DNA from: a virus | Direction: 5' to 3' (one strand) | Length of the DNA: 64,000 nucleotides | IMG/VR virus record: IMGVR_UViG_3300042339_000788 | Location: 1 to 64,000 of that record | Part shown: in pieces, positions 7,762 through 14,924 of the stretch | Numbering within the stretch: the first letter of the stretch is position 1 | How the letters are laid out: each line of letters starts with the position of its first letter | Position numbers and translations under genes: made by a program | Notes under the pieces: model-generated | Seen by the model: only the letters and a program-made list of their open reading frames with translations | What the model was told of the DNA's origin: nothing | The model's database searches: none

Positions 7762-7977
7762 ATGTCAGAAGAATCAAAATACTTTTTAACGGAGGTGCAA
7801 TTGCATCATATCGAATCCAACAAATGGACAGCAAAACCTAATGGAGCTTATGTAGATTTGTATCCTGAAGATTTTACTGGTGACGCGTGGAATCAAATAT
7901 GTCAACAGCTGGAGATTCCAGTTGAATCAGGGTCAGCAACAATATTATACTTTGGTGTTAAAAATGAAACAATATGA
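7762..7977 (+). CDS. Hypothetical protein, 71 aa
   Basis: Starts MSEESKYFLTEVQLHHIESN; a small acidic alpha/beta protein. No motif recognised. Its stop overlaps the ATG of the gene at 7974 (ATGA), so the two are translationally coupled. Confidence 0.7.
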   Translation: MSEESKYFLTEVQLHHIESNKWTAKPNGAYVDLYPEDFTGDAWNQICQQLEIPVESGSATILYFGVKNETI

Positions 7978-8285
7978 AATATAGAATCAATCAACATGAC
8001 GAAATGGAATTCGATGTAATCGTCGAAGATGGTGGCGTGGTATCTGTTTACCATAATGATGAAAATCAGGTTAGCACGTATTACCAAGATAGGCTCACAG
8101 AAGATATGAGTCCTGATGAGATCTGGGAGACTCTAGGCGAGGGAAAAGCCTATATAAAGGATTGGCCTGAAGGGACTACTAGAGAAGAGATTATTAAGGA
8201 CGCATTGAACTGGCTCGTATTACCTGAACCAGAAAGCTGGGAGCTAGATGAAACTATCTGGAGCAAATTTGAATTGAGCTGGTAA
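7974..8285 (+). CDS. Acidic hypothetical protein, 103 aa
   Basis: Starts MKYRINQHDEMEFDVIVEDG and is rich in Trp and Asp/Glu in its second half. No family recognised. It contains two copies of CGTATTAC (8077, 8216) in different reading frames. It ends the 6579-8285 run just before the promoter at 8298. Confidence 0.7.
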   Translation: MKYRINQHDEMEFDVIVEDGGVVSVYHNDENQVSTYYQDRLTEDMSPDEIWETLGEGKAYIKDWPEGTTREEIIKDALNWLVLPEPESWELDETIWSKFELSW

Positions 8286-8297
8286 CAAAAAAAATAT

Positions 8298-8328
8298 TTT
8301 GTTAATTAAATAATTTTATTTATCTTCG
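8298..8328 (+). promoter_or_regulatory. Bacteroidota-type promoter (duplicate of 3448-3478)
   Basis: TTTG (8298-8301), 19-bp spacer identical to the one at 3448 except at one position, then TATCTTCG (8321-8328). It drives the GP88 gene at 8351. Confidence 0.65.
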
Positions 8329-8350
8329 CATACACAAAAAATATATAGTC

Positions 8351-9136
8351 ATGCATAAAAAATTTCTGTTTATGAATTACAAGACAAAAGCCGACGCAAA
8401 GCGTATTACAGGCTTGAGCTATCTAGGTGGGATCAACACTAGCTCAAAGATCGCAAAAGGACTCAAGTATGACGAGATGACCTACATCCTTTATCTGGCT
8501 CCTGCTAAATCTAGCGGCTACGAGGTTTGCCCTATGCGCAGCAAAGAATGCACAGCTGCCTGCTTAAATGAGAGCGGGCATAACAGAATCGATATTCATG
8601 ATAATACAATTAATAAGGCGCGTATTACCAAGACGAAGTTATTTTTTGAGAATCGTCCTTTCTTTATGGGCTGGCTTATCGATGAGATCAGAAGCGCGCA
8701 GCGTAAAGCAATTGCAGCTGGCAAGAACTTCAGCGTGCGCCTGAACGGTACTAGTGACTTAAGCCCTGAACAGTTTCACCTGGATGGCAAAAACATCCTG
8801 GAGCTGTTCCCAGATGTACAGTTCTATGATTATACTAAAGTCTTCAAGCGTATACAGCTCGCGAAAAAATACAGTAACTATGATTTGACTTTTAGCTTCA
8901 GCGGAAATAATATTGCTGAGTCACTGTTGGCCCTTGAGCAGGAGATCAGAGTAGCTGTAGTATTTGAAGAGGTTCCTGCACAGTACTGGGGCGTCCAGGT
9001 CGTTGACGGCGATGCATATGATATGAGATATCAAGATCCAGGGAAGGTCGTGATCGGCCTGAAGTATAAGAAGGTGAGAAATAAAATAGATTTATCTAAA
9101 AGTAAATTTATTGTTGCCAAAGAAAATATTTTGTAA
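8351..9136 (+). CDS. GP88-family phage protein
   Basis: A 261-residue protein with the gene-88-protein pattern: GLSYLGGINTSSKIAKGLKY, then a Cys-rich CPMRSKECTAACLNESG segment, VRLNGTSDLSPEQFHLDGKN and a final VVIGLKYKKV strand. The conserved Cys cluster suggests metal binding (inference). The family occurs on phages and plasmids of many hosts; function unproven. The ATG at 8351 follows a promoter and a 20-nt leader; a second Met seven codons in is an alternative start. Two CGTATTAC copies lie inside (8402, 8621). Confidence 0.85.
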   Translation: MHKKFLFMNYKTKADAKRITGLSYLGGINTSSKIAKGLKYDEMTYILYLAPAKSSGYEVCPMRSKECTAACLNESGHNRIDIHDNTINKARITKTKLFFENRPFFMGWLIDEIRSAQRKAIAAGKNFSVRLNGTSDLSPEQFHLDGKNILELFPDVQFYDYTKVFKRIQLAKKYSNYDLTFSFSGNNIAESLLALEQEIRVAVVFEEVPAQYWGVQVVDGDAYDMRYQDPGKVVIGLKYKKVRNKIDLSKSKFIVAKENIL

Positions 9137-9141
9137 CATTG
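9111..9141 (+). promoter_or_regulatory. Weak Bacteroidota-type promoter
   Basis: TTG repeats at 9111-9116, about 17-20 bp, then TAACATTG (9134-9141), overlapping the end of the GP88 gene. It would serve 9160. One -7 position differs from the consensus. Confidence 0.35.
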
Positions 9142-9159
9142 TAAAAAAAAAAACACACT

Positions 9160-9501
9160 ATGGATTATGTAATGGAAATTTCTAGAATGCGCGATACTCT
9201 CCATAAGGAGATTATCCTTACAATGATAACAGATAACCGTCTGGAGAAAGACGAATACCTGATAACATTTAATCGCCCAGTTGAGTGCACGGTAATATAT
9301 TATAGGCCAACAATACATGAGGGCACTGAAAATGTTATTATAACTGGAATTGACGGCGTATCAAATGAATTGATGGCAGTTAACGAAGACCATAATGATC
9401 GTTTTGTTTTTTACAGCGATCTCAGGATGGAAGATCTAGCCCTGATTCATAGAATAGTAATGACAAAAAATTATACAATAAAACAATTTCAATTATGTTA
9501 G
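9160..9501 (+). CDS. Hypothetical protein, 113 aa
   Basis: Starts MDYVMEISRMRDTLHKEIIL; helix followed by a beta-rich middle. No recognised family. It overlaps the next gene by 7 bp, so the pair is translationally coupled. Confidence 0.7.
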   Translation: MDYVMEISRMRDTLHKEIILTMITDNRLEKDEYLITFNRPVECTVIYYRPTIHEGTENVIITGIDGVSNELMAVNEDHNDRFVFYSDLRMEDLALIHRIVMTKNYTIKQFQLC

Positions 9502-9881
9502 AACAGCTATCAACGCTAGTGAGAAAGCCGAGTAAAATTGATGAGGCGGAGCTAGATAAAATCGGATGGACATCCAGGCGCAATAAGGTCCTGGATTATA
9601 TGGATCGGGACCAGGTATTACAAAGGCTCCTGGCGGATTTTAAAATCGTTAATGATCACCTAAAGCAGATAAGATCTACCAGGGATGTAAAGATCTATTA
9701 TACAGAACTTGAAAAAGCTGGCACGTACTACACGTACGCCAGATGCATCTTCAATGTTAACGGTAAGCAAACAGAATTCAGGAAGTACCTGGGAAAGAGC
9801 GACGATTTAAAACCAGGTGACATTGACGAAGACTTTTTAAAACAAATCTTTTTAAAGAAGTTAAAAAATTTCTTGGTATAA
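9495..9881 (+). CDS. Basic hypothetical protein, 128 aa
   Basis: Starts MLEQLSTLVRKPSKIDEAEL. A helical N-terminal half (ending HLKQIRSTRD) precedes a beta-rich segment with YYTYARCIFNVNGKQTEFRK and a Lys-rich C-terminus. No family recognised. The start overlaps the previous gene. DNA binding is possible from charge but not shown. Confidence 0.7.
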   Translation: MLEQLSTLVRKPSKIDEAELDKIGWTSRRNKVLDYMDRDQVLQRLLADFKIVNDHLKQIRSTRDVKIYYTELEKAGTYYTYARCIFNVNGKQTEFRKYLGKSDDLKPGDIDEDFLKQIFLKKLKNFLV

Positions 9882-9922
9882 TCAACCAGGTTTATTACTT
9901 TTACAATCTAATCTAAAAAACA

Positions 9923-10132
9923 ATGGAACCATATAAAGTAAAAGCAAATGAAGAATTTTTTACCAATGTTATCCATGTACTACGCGAAGGCGGCGTATGG
10001 GGTTGGCCTGATGCGGCGGTCCTGTTTACGAAGCGTGGAGATAAATTAATTGGTAATGAAATCGCAAACAGGGAAGCAAAGAAAATTGTTAGCGAAGAAT
10101 TTTTTAACAAGCACTTTGAAGTTTTAAAATAA
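9923..10132 (+). CDS. Hypothetical protein, 69 aa
   Basis: Starts MEPYKVKANEEFFTNVIHVL and continues with a Gly/Trp-rich LREGGVWGWPDA segment and a basic helical C-terminus. No family recognised. The next gene begins 6 bp after its stop, behind an AAATAAAACTAT leader. Confidence 0.7.
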   Translation: MEPYKVKANEEFFTNVIHVLREGGVWGWPDAAVLFTKRGDKLIGNEIANREAKKIVSEEFFNKHFEVLK

Positions 10133-10138
10133 AACTAT

Positions 10139-10537
10139 ATGAAATCAATTAAAGTTAGATTTAACCTGGCAGCCGGTAAGAATTATATGACCTGGAAGAT
10201 TGACATTCCAGGACAGCCGGCTAGGTATGTAAACCCGGATGCTGTACAGCTGCGTATGACGGGCTGCACAATTAAGAACCAGAAATCAACAGCTAGCAAG
10301 ATTCACCAGGGCGCGCACAAAAGCGTATGTGCCTGGATTCTCTGCAACGAGATCAACATCCTGGCAGATCTAGATGGGCCAAGTATTACACAGCTAAAAA
10401 ATTATGAGCAGCTGTCATATAATCCCCGCGTGCAGCCCAACTGGTTATGCGGGGGACAGAATGTGGACAATGAATCGTATGACAACATTGTTAGTATGGG
10501 GAAAACTTTATTTGTGGAATTAAAAAACATTTCTTAA
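10139..10537 (+). CDS. Hypothetical protein, 132 aa
   Basis: Starts MKSIKVRFNLAAGKNYMTWK; beta-rich, five Cys residues. The ATG directly follows AAATAAAACTAT (10127-10138). Two CGTATGAC octamers lie inside (10253, 10476), read in two different frames. No family recognised. Confidence 0.7.
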   Translation: MKSIKVRFNLAAGKNYMTWKIDIPGQPARYVNPDAVQLRMTGCTIKNQKSTASKIHQGAHKSVCAWILCNEINILADLDGPSITQLKNYEQLSYNPRVQPNWLCGGQNVDNESYDNIVSMGKTLFVELKNIS

Positions 10538-10558
10538 TATTACAAAAAAAATAAAACA

Positions 10559-10825
10559 ATGGAAAAAGTAGCAAAGTACAAAGCGGCTGCGCAAAGATGG
10601 GCAGCAAGATGGAAAGTTGAGGAGCAACACGCAATAGATGTTGCAGCATCAATATTGATGACTCGTGATAAAGTTATGATGGGCGGTAGCTTCGCTCAAG
10701 CGATTGTAGATAATAATCTGCGTGAAGCTATTAACCGAGCGGATGATACTTGTATCAAGTATTTAAAGTTCTTCAGCATCATCAACTATAACTGTGGTAG
10801 TTATGAAATCGAAAACGGACAATAA
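10559..10825 (+). CDS. Hypothetical helical protein, 88 aa
   Basis: Starts MEKVAKYKAAAQRWAARWKV; helical, with a conserved-looking GGSFAQAIVDNNLREAINRAD segment region. I recognise the pattern from other Bacteroidota phages but know no function. A possible degenerate promoter (TTTG at 10511, TAATATTA at 10535) lies just upstream. It is followed 1 bp later by the gene at 10827. Confidence 0.7.
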   Translation: MEKVAKYKAAAQRWAARWKVEEQHAIDVAASILMTRDKVMMGGSFAQAIVDNNLREAINRADDTCIKYLKFFSIINYNCGSYEIENGQ

Positions 10826-10826
10826 G

Positions 10827-11000
10827 ATGACTAAGAATCAAATCGAACAAAAGATTGGGGAGTTGAAATCATTAAAGCTCCCACAATTAAATAAGCGAAG
10901 CAAAGCTCACCACGACTGGAAGCTGGAGATGGAGAAGCTAACTAGTTTACTGGATGGAGAAATTAATAAGATGAATAACCTTTTAAATAAAACTATATGA
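10827..11000 (+). CDS. Small basic helical protein, 57 aa
   Basis: The ATG at 10827 directly follows the previous stop; in-frame ATGs at 10794 and 10803 would overlap the upstream gene. The protein (MTKNQIEQKIGELKSLKLPQ) is one or two amphipathic, probably coiled-coil helices, rich in Lys and Leu. No family recognised. Confidence 0.6.
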   Translation: MTKNQIEQKIGELKSLKLPQLNKRSKAHHDWKLEMEKLTSLLDGEINKMNNLLNKTI

Positions 11001-11224
11001 AAGCTCTAACAAAAGGAGAACTAATGGATTTCTGGGTGAAGTATGCATATGACAAGCGAGGTGTATGGGACAACGACCCAAGCAAACCCCTGCGCACAGA
11101 TACTTGGTGCGATTATCTTTATGATAACTACTGGGAGATTATGCGATTGCAGGGACTCACCAGAAACGATGTCTTCTACGGGATGAGATTCCCAATCAAC
11201 AGATTTAAAAAGAATTTAAAATAG
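10997..11224 (+). CDS. Hypothetical protein, 75 aa
   Basis: Starts MKALTKGELMDFWVKYAYDK; aromatic-rich, basic C-terminus (FPINRFKKNLK). The ATG directly follows AAATAAAACTAT (10985-10996) and overlaps the previous stop by 4 bp. No family recognised. Confidence 0.7.
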   Translation: MKALTKGELMDFWVKYAYDKRGVWDNDPSKPLRTDTWCDYLYDNYWEIMRLQGLTRNDVFYGMRFPINRFKKNLK

Positions 11225-11230
11225 ATTTAT

Positions 11231-11548
11231 ATGAAAGCTATATTCATTGATGCAAAAAATCGTCAGGTATCCATTATTGAGAATAAGGGACAGCTGGAAG
11301 ACAAATACTTAATCCTGAAGGTCGACATGGTGGAGATTGGTTTTTACTGGGAGAATGGAGATACTCTATGGGTTGATGAGGAAGGATTAATTAACGGAAC
11401 CGATTATGGATTTCAACTGGAAGGTAGAGAGTTCATGGGCAACGGCTTAATCTACGGGACTAATGTTGAGAACCCTGAATTATGTGATTCCGCCGTTACT
11501 CCATTAAAAGATATCAAAATTAAATTCTTCACCTTAATACCAGCATAA
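11231..11548 (+). CDS. Hypothetical beta-rich protein, 105 aa
   Basis: Starts MKAIFIDAKNRQVSIIENKG; acidic and beta-rich throughout. The leader AAATAGATTTAT is a variant of the block's AAATAAAACTAT element. The stop overlaps the start of the DUF6915-like gene at 11548 by one base. No family recognised. Confidence 0.7.
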   Translation: MKAIFIDAKNRQVSIIENKGQLEDKYLILKVDMVEIGFYWENGDTLWVDEEGLINGTDYGFQLEGREFMGNGLIYGTNVENPELCDSAVTPLKDIKIKFFTLIPA

Positions 11549-11964
11549 TGGCAACACCACTTATACACGCACAGTCCTCTGTCAAGAAATGGAGAGGATG
11601 TACAGACGACTATGTATCCATCCATGCCAAGATGGATTGCAGCAAGAAGTATTTTCCTGATAACAGGCACAGGCTGCTAACGCATAATATGTTCTTTATC
11701 TTCGAGGTAATCATTCCCCTGTATGGTGAATATATAGTTAACTCGGATGGTAGAAGCGTAAGCGTTAAAGATATCTGCGAGCTTCACATCCTGGAGGATT
11801 ATCATATGAAGTATATCCCGACGCCGCAAGACTGGCTGGAAAACTTGCAGCTCAAGCCCTGGATGAATAACGGCCTGGGAGAAGCACCATCATCCGCCAA
11901 GCTACGCTTCCCAGATGGAATAGTTAGAACAGAAACAAAAACAGTTAGAGAATATATTGATTAA
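11548..11964 (+). CDS. DUF6915-like protein
   Basis: A 138-residue protein with the DUF6915 pattern: HAQSSVKKWRGCTDDYVSIH near the N-terminus, then a DNRHRLLTHN segment, EYIVNSDGRSVSVKDICELH, an HILEDYH motif, and IPTPQDWLENL-KPWM near the C-terminus. The conserved His and Asp residues hint at a metal site (inference). The family is scattered over phages, plasmids and bacteria; no function is established. Confidence 0.75.
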   Translation: MATPLIHAQSSVKKWRGCTDDYVSIHAKMDCSKKYFPDNRHRLLTHNMFFIFEVIIPLYGEYIVNSDGRSVSVKDICELHILEDYHMKYIPTPQDWLENLQLKPWMNNGLGEAPSSAKLRFPDGIVRTETKTVREYID

Positions 11965-11982
11965 CCCATAAACCTTATTATT

Positions 11983-12435
11983 ATGTCTGAAATAAAAAAA
12001 ACAAAAAGAGAAACAATCGCTCAACTAGCAGAAAAGTTCCCTGGTGTCGCCACATTTGAAGTCGCTTATCAGGGCGCAGGTGATAACTTTGATTCATTCT
12101 TTGATTTCATAATGAAAGATTCAGCAGGTAATGAAATTGAATCATCACAAACTGATGAGGATAGTTTTTTAACCATTGCTGATGATTACATATGGCACAT
12201 ATTTGACAAAGCGCAGAGCCAGCCAGATTTTAATAACGACGGCTCGGAAGGTAAAGTTATCTTTGATATGATAAACAAAGTTGTTATCCTGGAAGTAACC
12301 TACCTGGAAGATGTAACCCCAGATTATGACGGTGATGAAGACGACCCAGACTATGATGAGAAGCGTGATGAGTACTGGGATAATATGGATGAAAGGGACT
12401 GGGAATATCATGTCCAGAAGCCTGAAGAATTCTAA
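11983..12435 (+). CDS. Highly acidic hypothetical protein, 150 aa
   Basis: A Lys-rich N-terminal helix (MSEIKKTKRETIAQLAEKF) is followed by a beta-rich domain containing AYQGAGDNFDSFFDF and a very acidic C-terminal third (DYDGDEDDPDYDEKRDEYWD). The GxGD segment resembles DUF6878-type proteins, but the match is weak. The acidic tail could mimic nucleic acid (inference only). A strong terminator follows. Confidence 0.7.
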   Translation: MSEIKKTKRETIAQLAEKFPGVATFEVAYQGAGDNFDSFFDFIMKDSAGNEIESSQTDEDSFLTIADDYIWHIFDKAQSQPDFNNDGSEGKVIFDMINKVVILEVTYLEDVTPDYDGDEDDPDYDEKRDEYWDNMDERDWEYHVQKPEEF

Positions 12436-12453
12436 TCCGCCAGTCGGGCTAGC

Positions 12454-12496
12454 TCCCGCTTGTGCTGCAAGCTTGCGCAGCGGGATCACACTTTTT
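12454..12496 (+). terminator. Intrinsic terminator with long stem
   Basis: TCCCGCT (12454-12460) pairs with AGCGGGA (12479-12485), with partial inner pairing, followed by CACACTTTTT. It ends the transcript of 11983-12435. Confidence 0.8.
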
Positions 12497-12519
12497 AATC
12501 TTAAATAAAACTATTTCAA

Positions 12520-12774
12520 ATGGAAGATAGATCATTTAGAGTTGTATGGGAGATCGATGTAGATGCTCCTGATGCAAGGACAGCTGCTGTCCAAGCACAT
12601 GACAGTGTCATCAACGGGCTAGCTTCAGTATACGAAATTCATGAGTGGGACCAGCCGGATATGATTACCGCAACCCCGGTTGCGATGATTGATGTGAAGG
12701 AACCGGATGCCGATCTACCGGTCCCAGACAGAAGGATCTTTAACGAAAACTACATGGGCCCCACAATTATTTAA
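12520..12774 (+). CDS. Small hypothetical protein (RVVWEIDVDA type), 84 aa
   Basis: Starts MEDRSFRVVWEIDVDAPDAR, an N-terminal strand-helix pattern with TAAVQAHDSV that is common in small phage and plasmid proteins of unknown role. The ATG follows AAATAAAACTATTTCAA (from 12503). Proline-rich, acidic C-terminal half. Confidence 0.7.
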   Translation: MEDRSFRVVWEIDVDAPDARTAAVQAHDSVINGLASVYEIHEWDQPDMITATPVAMIDVKEPDADLPVPDRRIFNENYMGPTII

Positions 12775-12802
12775 GGGACCTAATCATTTAAAATAAAACT
12801 AT

Positions 12803-12991
12803 ATGAATCCTCAAATCTTAAAGCTATGGATAGAGTCAAGAAGATCTCATGTCCAGTATTGTCAAGCAATTGGTATTAAATTTACCGAACAAGAAGCTAA
12901 CGCCATCCTCAGCATCCTGAACGAACTGGAAGAAGACTTCAACCTGGAGTTATACGCAAAGGAAGAATATCAATTCCAAAATAATTTTTGA
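12803..12991 (+). CDS. Small helical hypothetical protein, 62 aa
   Basis: Starts MNPQILKLWIESRRSHVQYC, acidic helical C-terminal half. The ATG directly follows AAATAAAACTAT (12791-12802). No family recognised. Its end overlaps the -33 box of the next promoter. Confidence 0.65.
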   Translation: MNPQILKLWIESRRSHVQYCQAIGIKFTEQEANAILSILNELEEDFNLELYAKEEYQFQNNF

Positions 12992-13016
12992 TTTTAAGAA
13001 AATATTCTTAACTTCA
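12987..13016 (+). promoter_or_regulatory. Bacteroidota-type promoter, imperfect
   Basis: TTTG (12987-12990), 18-bp spacer, TAACTTCA (13009-13016). Two -7 positions differ from TAnnTTTG. It precedes the gene at 13038. Confidence 0.5.
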
Positions 13017-13037
13017 CTAAAATAAAAAAACACTCGT

Positions 13038-13595
13038 ATGACAGAAGTTATTAACCTATCAAGCAATGTTATTGTTAGCGACCCTTGCTACAGTAGACCA
13101 ACCTGGTGCCAAACAGTACTAACAGATGTATTACCTGGAAGATATATTTCCCAGGTGAATGAAGATCCTGAAACCGACAGGTGTGCTGAGCTACTCGTCA
13201 TACACGAGGATTATTACCAGAAGCATCTAGACTATGTCGATCATTCAAGCTGCGGGGTTGACAGTGGGCAGCTGGGGATCTTTGATGCCGCGTCATACAG
13301 AAACGATGCTGCAGCTGCAGGTATCTCAACGCCGCGTATTAAATTCTCTGTTGCAGGTGATTACCAGGACGGTGACGCCTGGTATGAAAAGATGTGTAAG
13401 ATCACCTTGGGTGAGCCACTTCGGTATGGAGCGTATGACACAGGTGTGGTTTCCTCAAGCGGATGGGGAGATGGAATGTACCCGCTGCAGGTGGCCAGAA
13501 ATGATGGCGGCCAGATTGTTGGAATGCTGGTAACATTCATTGACCTTGAGGACGAAGATGAGGATGACTTCCTGATGGACGATGATGAAGATTAA
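13038..13595 (+). CDS. DUF4241-like protein with poly-acidic tail
   Basis: A 185-residue protein. VIVSDPCYSRPTWC near residues 11-24, HSSCGVDSGQLGIFDAASY in the middle and VSSSGWGDGMYPL toward the end match the pattern of the DUF4241-like family, whose function is unknown. The last 15 residues are almost all Asp/Glu (LEDEDEDDFLMDDDED). The ATG lies inside CGTATGAC (13035-13042); another copy is at 13432. The conserved Ser/Asp/Cys residues may form a site, but nothing can be assigned. Confidence 0.75.
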   Translation: MTEVINLSSNVIVSDPCYSRPTWCQTVLTDVLPGRYISQVNEDPETDRCAELLVIHEDYYQKHLDYVDHSSCGVDSGQLGIFDAASYRNDAAAAGISTPRIKFSVAGDYQDGDAWYEKMCKITLGEPLRYGAYDTGVVSSSGWGDGMYPLQVARNDGGQIVGMLVTFIDLEDEDEDDFLMDDDED

Positions 13596-13631
13596 ATAAA
13601 ACTATTTCAAAATATATTTGCCCCAGATTTT

Positions 13632-13659
13632 TTTGTTCCAGTTTTTTTCCTTATATTTT
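13632..13659 (+). promoter_or_regulatory. Possible promoter upstream of 13680
   Basis: TTTG (13632-13635), 16-bp spacer, TATATTTT (13652-13659). A copy of AAATAAAACTAT (13594-13605) with no start codon nearby lies just upstream. Confidence 0.45.
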
Positions 13660-13679
13660 ATTATAAATTAATAAATGAT

Positions 13680-13865
13680 ATGAAAAAAACAAAAGCAACT
13701 CAGTCCCAGCCCCTGACCTATTCGTCAGTGGCACCAAACATTTACTTCGACGGTACTAGTTACCGTGTAAGAATGATTCTAAACGGAGAGCGCTACAGCA
13801 AGAACTTAACTTCTAAGCGTGCTGCAGTAATGTACCGTAACTCACTTCTTAAGACAGCTTCATAA
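13680..13865 (+). CDS. Small basic protein resembling an integrase arm-type DNA-binding domain
   Basis: A 61-residue protein. After a disordered N-terminus, NIYFDGTSYRVRMILNGER and KNLTSKRAAVMYRNSLL form the three-strand plus helix pattern of AP2-like/arm-type DNA-binding domains of tyrosine integrases. No catalytic domain follows, so it is a stand-alone DNA-binding protein rather than an integrase (inference). It has its own promoter and a strong terminator. Confidence 0.75.
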   Translation: MKKTKATQSQPLTYSSVAPNIYFDGTSYRVRMILNGERYSKNLTSKRAAVMYRNSLLKTAS

Positions 13866-13887
13866 GCTTCCTGGTATAGGTTTGTTC

Positions 13888-13922
13888 AAAAGGGGACCTG
13901 AGGAATCGGATCCCCTTTTTTT
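13888..13922 (+). terminator. Intrinsic terminator
   Basis: AAAAGGGGA (13888-13896) pairs with TCCCCTTTT (13911-13919) within a run of T. It sits 22 bp after the stop at 13865. Confidence 0.9.
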
Positions 13923-13931
13923 AATATTTAT
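13923..13931 (+). promoter_or_regulatory. Start-proximal AATATTTAT element
   Basis: AATATTTAT ends 5 bp before the ATG at 13937. The same element, 4-6 bp before the ATG, occurs at five other starts in this window. Candidate late promoter or translation signal. Confidence 0.5.
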
Positions 13932-13936
13932 ATAAC

Positions 13937-14665
13937 ATGAGAGAACAAAACGAACCAACAAAACTATCCATTACCGGCAAGACGCTAGCGGGACTAGCCG
14001 GCCAGGTATTCAAAGATGACCCATATGAATATAGAATATACGTGAAGACCGGCGAGCTTGGAGACTCGACAATTGTATCCATATCCATCTTCATCGAGAA
14101 CACTCCTCCGCATGTAGGTGTGGACCTGTACCTAATGGCCCTAAAACGTGTGGCCGAAGTGGCCGGCGATCACATAGAAAATTCAGAATGGATGATCAAT
14201 AAGGTAATCATAGAACAATATGAAGCCCTGGGTGAAATGACCCCAATGGTCACCGGACAAAGATCAAACATATTCGGGCTCCAATCATATAGAAGCCTCG
14301 AAGAGAAAATTAGAACCAATCTAACAAAATCAATTAACTTTCAACAAGTAAACGATATTATAGATGTTAGAAAAAGAAAGCTAACCAAGGTTCTTAACTA
14401 TATGCAGAAAACACTACCAACATATAAGCAACCTCTTAACATAACTTACACCATATCTGGTGAAGTAAAAAGACACAACGAAGAAATCCTGGCTCCAAGT
14501 ATTAAAGCAGATATCAATGTCACCATGGTAGAAAAACCAAAAGCAAGCGATCACACCGCAAGAGTAATTATAGACGCTATAAAAGATAGTATATATGAAA
14601 TGATAGAAGATCTATCACCCATAGACATCCACTCGTATGACAACATTACAATAAAAGTATCATAA
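13937..14665 (+). CDS. Hypothetical protein, 242 aa
   Basis: Starts MREQNEPTKLSITGKTLAGL. A mixed alpha/beta N-terminal half is followed by a helical middle (EEKIRTNLTKSINF, NDIIDVRKRKLTKVL) and a beta-rich end. No recognised family. Base and codon use are poorer in the AAATAAAACTAT and promoter signals of the block; instead it has the ATATTTAT element. It is the last rightward gene before the non-coding hub and may be expressed separately from the genes upstream. Confidence 0.75.
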   Translation: MREQNEPTKLSITGKTLAGLAGQVFKDDPYEYRIYVKTGELGDSTIVSISIFIENTPPHVGVDLYLMALKRVAEVAGDHIENSEWMINKVIIEQYEALGEMTPMVTGQRSNIFGLQSYRSLEEKIRTNLTKSINFQQVNDIIDVRKRKLTKVLNYMQKTLPTYKQPLNITYTISGEVKRHNEEILAPSIKADINVTMVEKPKASDHTARVIIDAIKDSIYEMIEDLSPIDIHSYDNITIKVS

Positions 14666-14669
14666 GATG

Positions 14670-14696
14670 CTCGGACCAGTACCATACTGGTCCTCG
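14670..14696 (+). repeat. CTCG-bracketed hairpin, unit 1
   Basis: CTCG (14670-14673), GACCAGTA, loop CCA, TACTGGTC, CTCG (14693-14696). The 8-bp stem is perfect. Confidence 0.85.
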
Positions 14697-14706
14697 CTGT
14701 ATGACG

Positions 14707-14732
14707 CCCAGACTAACCCTCTGGGTTTTTTT
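14707..14732 (+). terminator. Intrinsic terminator closing the rightward block
   Basis: CCCAG (14707-14711) pairs with CTGGG (14721-14725); an alternative AACCC/GGGTT stem uses the same arm. Seven T follow (14726-14732). Confidence 0.7.
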
Positions 14733-14786
14733 ATGCGTCTATCTTATGACCGCGTATGACTGGCCCACTGTATGACGGTCCAGCAG

Positions 14787-14817
14787 CGAGCCGGTCAGTA
14801 TAGTACTGACTGGCGAG
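14787..14817 (+). repeat. CGAG-bracketed hairpin, unit 2
   Basis: CGAG (14787-14790), CCGGTCAGTA, loop TAG, TACTGACTGG, CGAG (14814-14817). The 10-bp stem has one G-U pair and shares CAGTA-nnn-TACTG with units 1 and 3. Confidence 0.85.
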
Positions 14818-14870
14818 CATTCTAAATAAAACTATTTTAAAATTGCGTATGACACGCCAGGACATATATG

Positions 14871-14895
14871 CTCGCCCAGTACCATACTGGGCTCG
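14871..14895 (+). repeat. CTCG-bracketed hairpin, unit 3
   Basis: CTCG (14871-14874), CCCAGTA, loop CCA, TACTGGG, CTCG (14892-14895). The 7-bp stem is perfect. Loop and inner stem equal unit 1 while the outer stem differs in both arms. Confidence 0.85.
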
Positions 14896-14924
14896 TCCTG
14901 CGGAGCCGTATGACATCCCCTTAT

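Noticed and set aside
13680-13865. Integrase gene
   Set aside because: Only an arm-type DNA-binding pattern is present; no catalytic tyrosine recombinase domain follows before the terminator.
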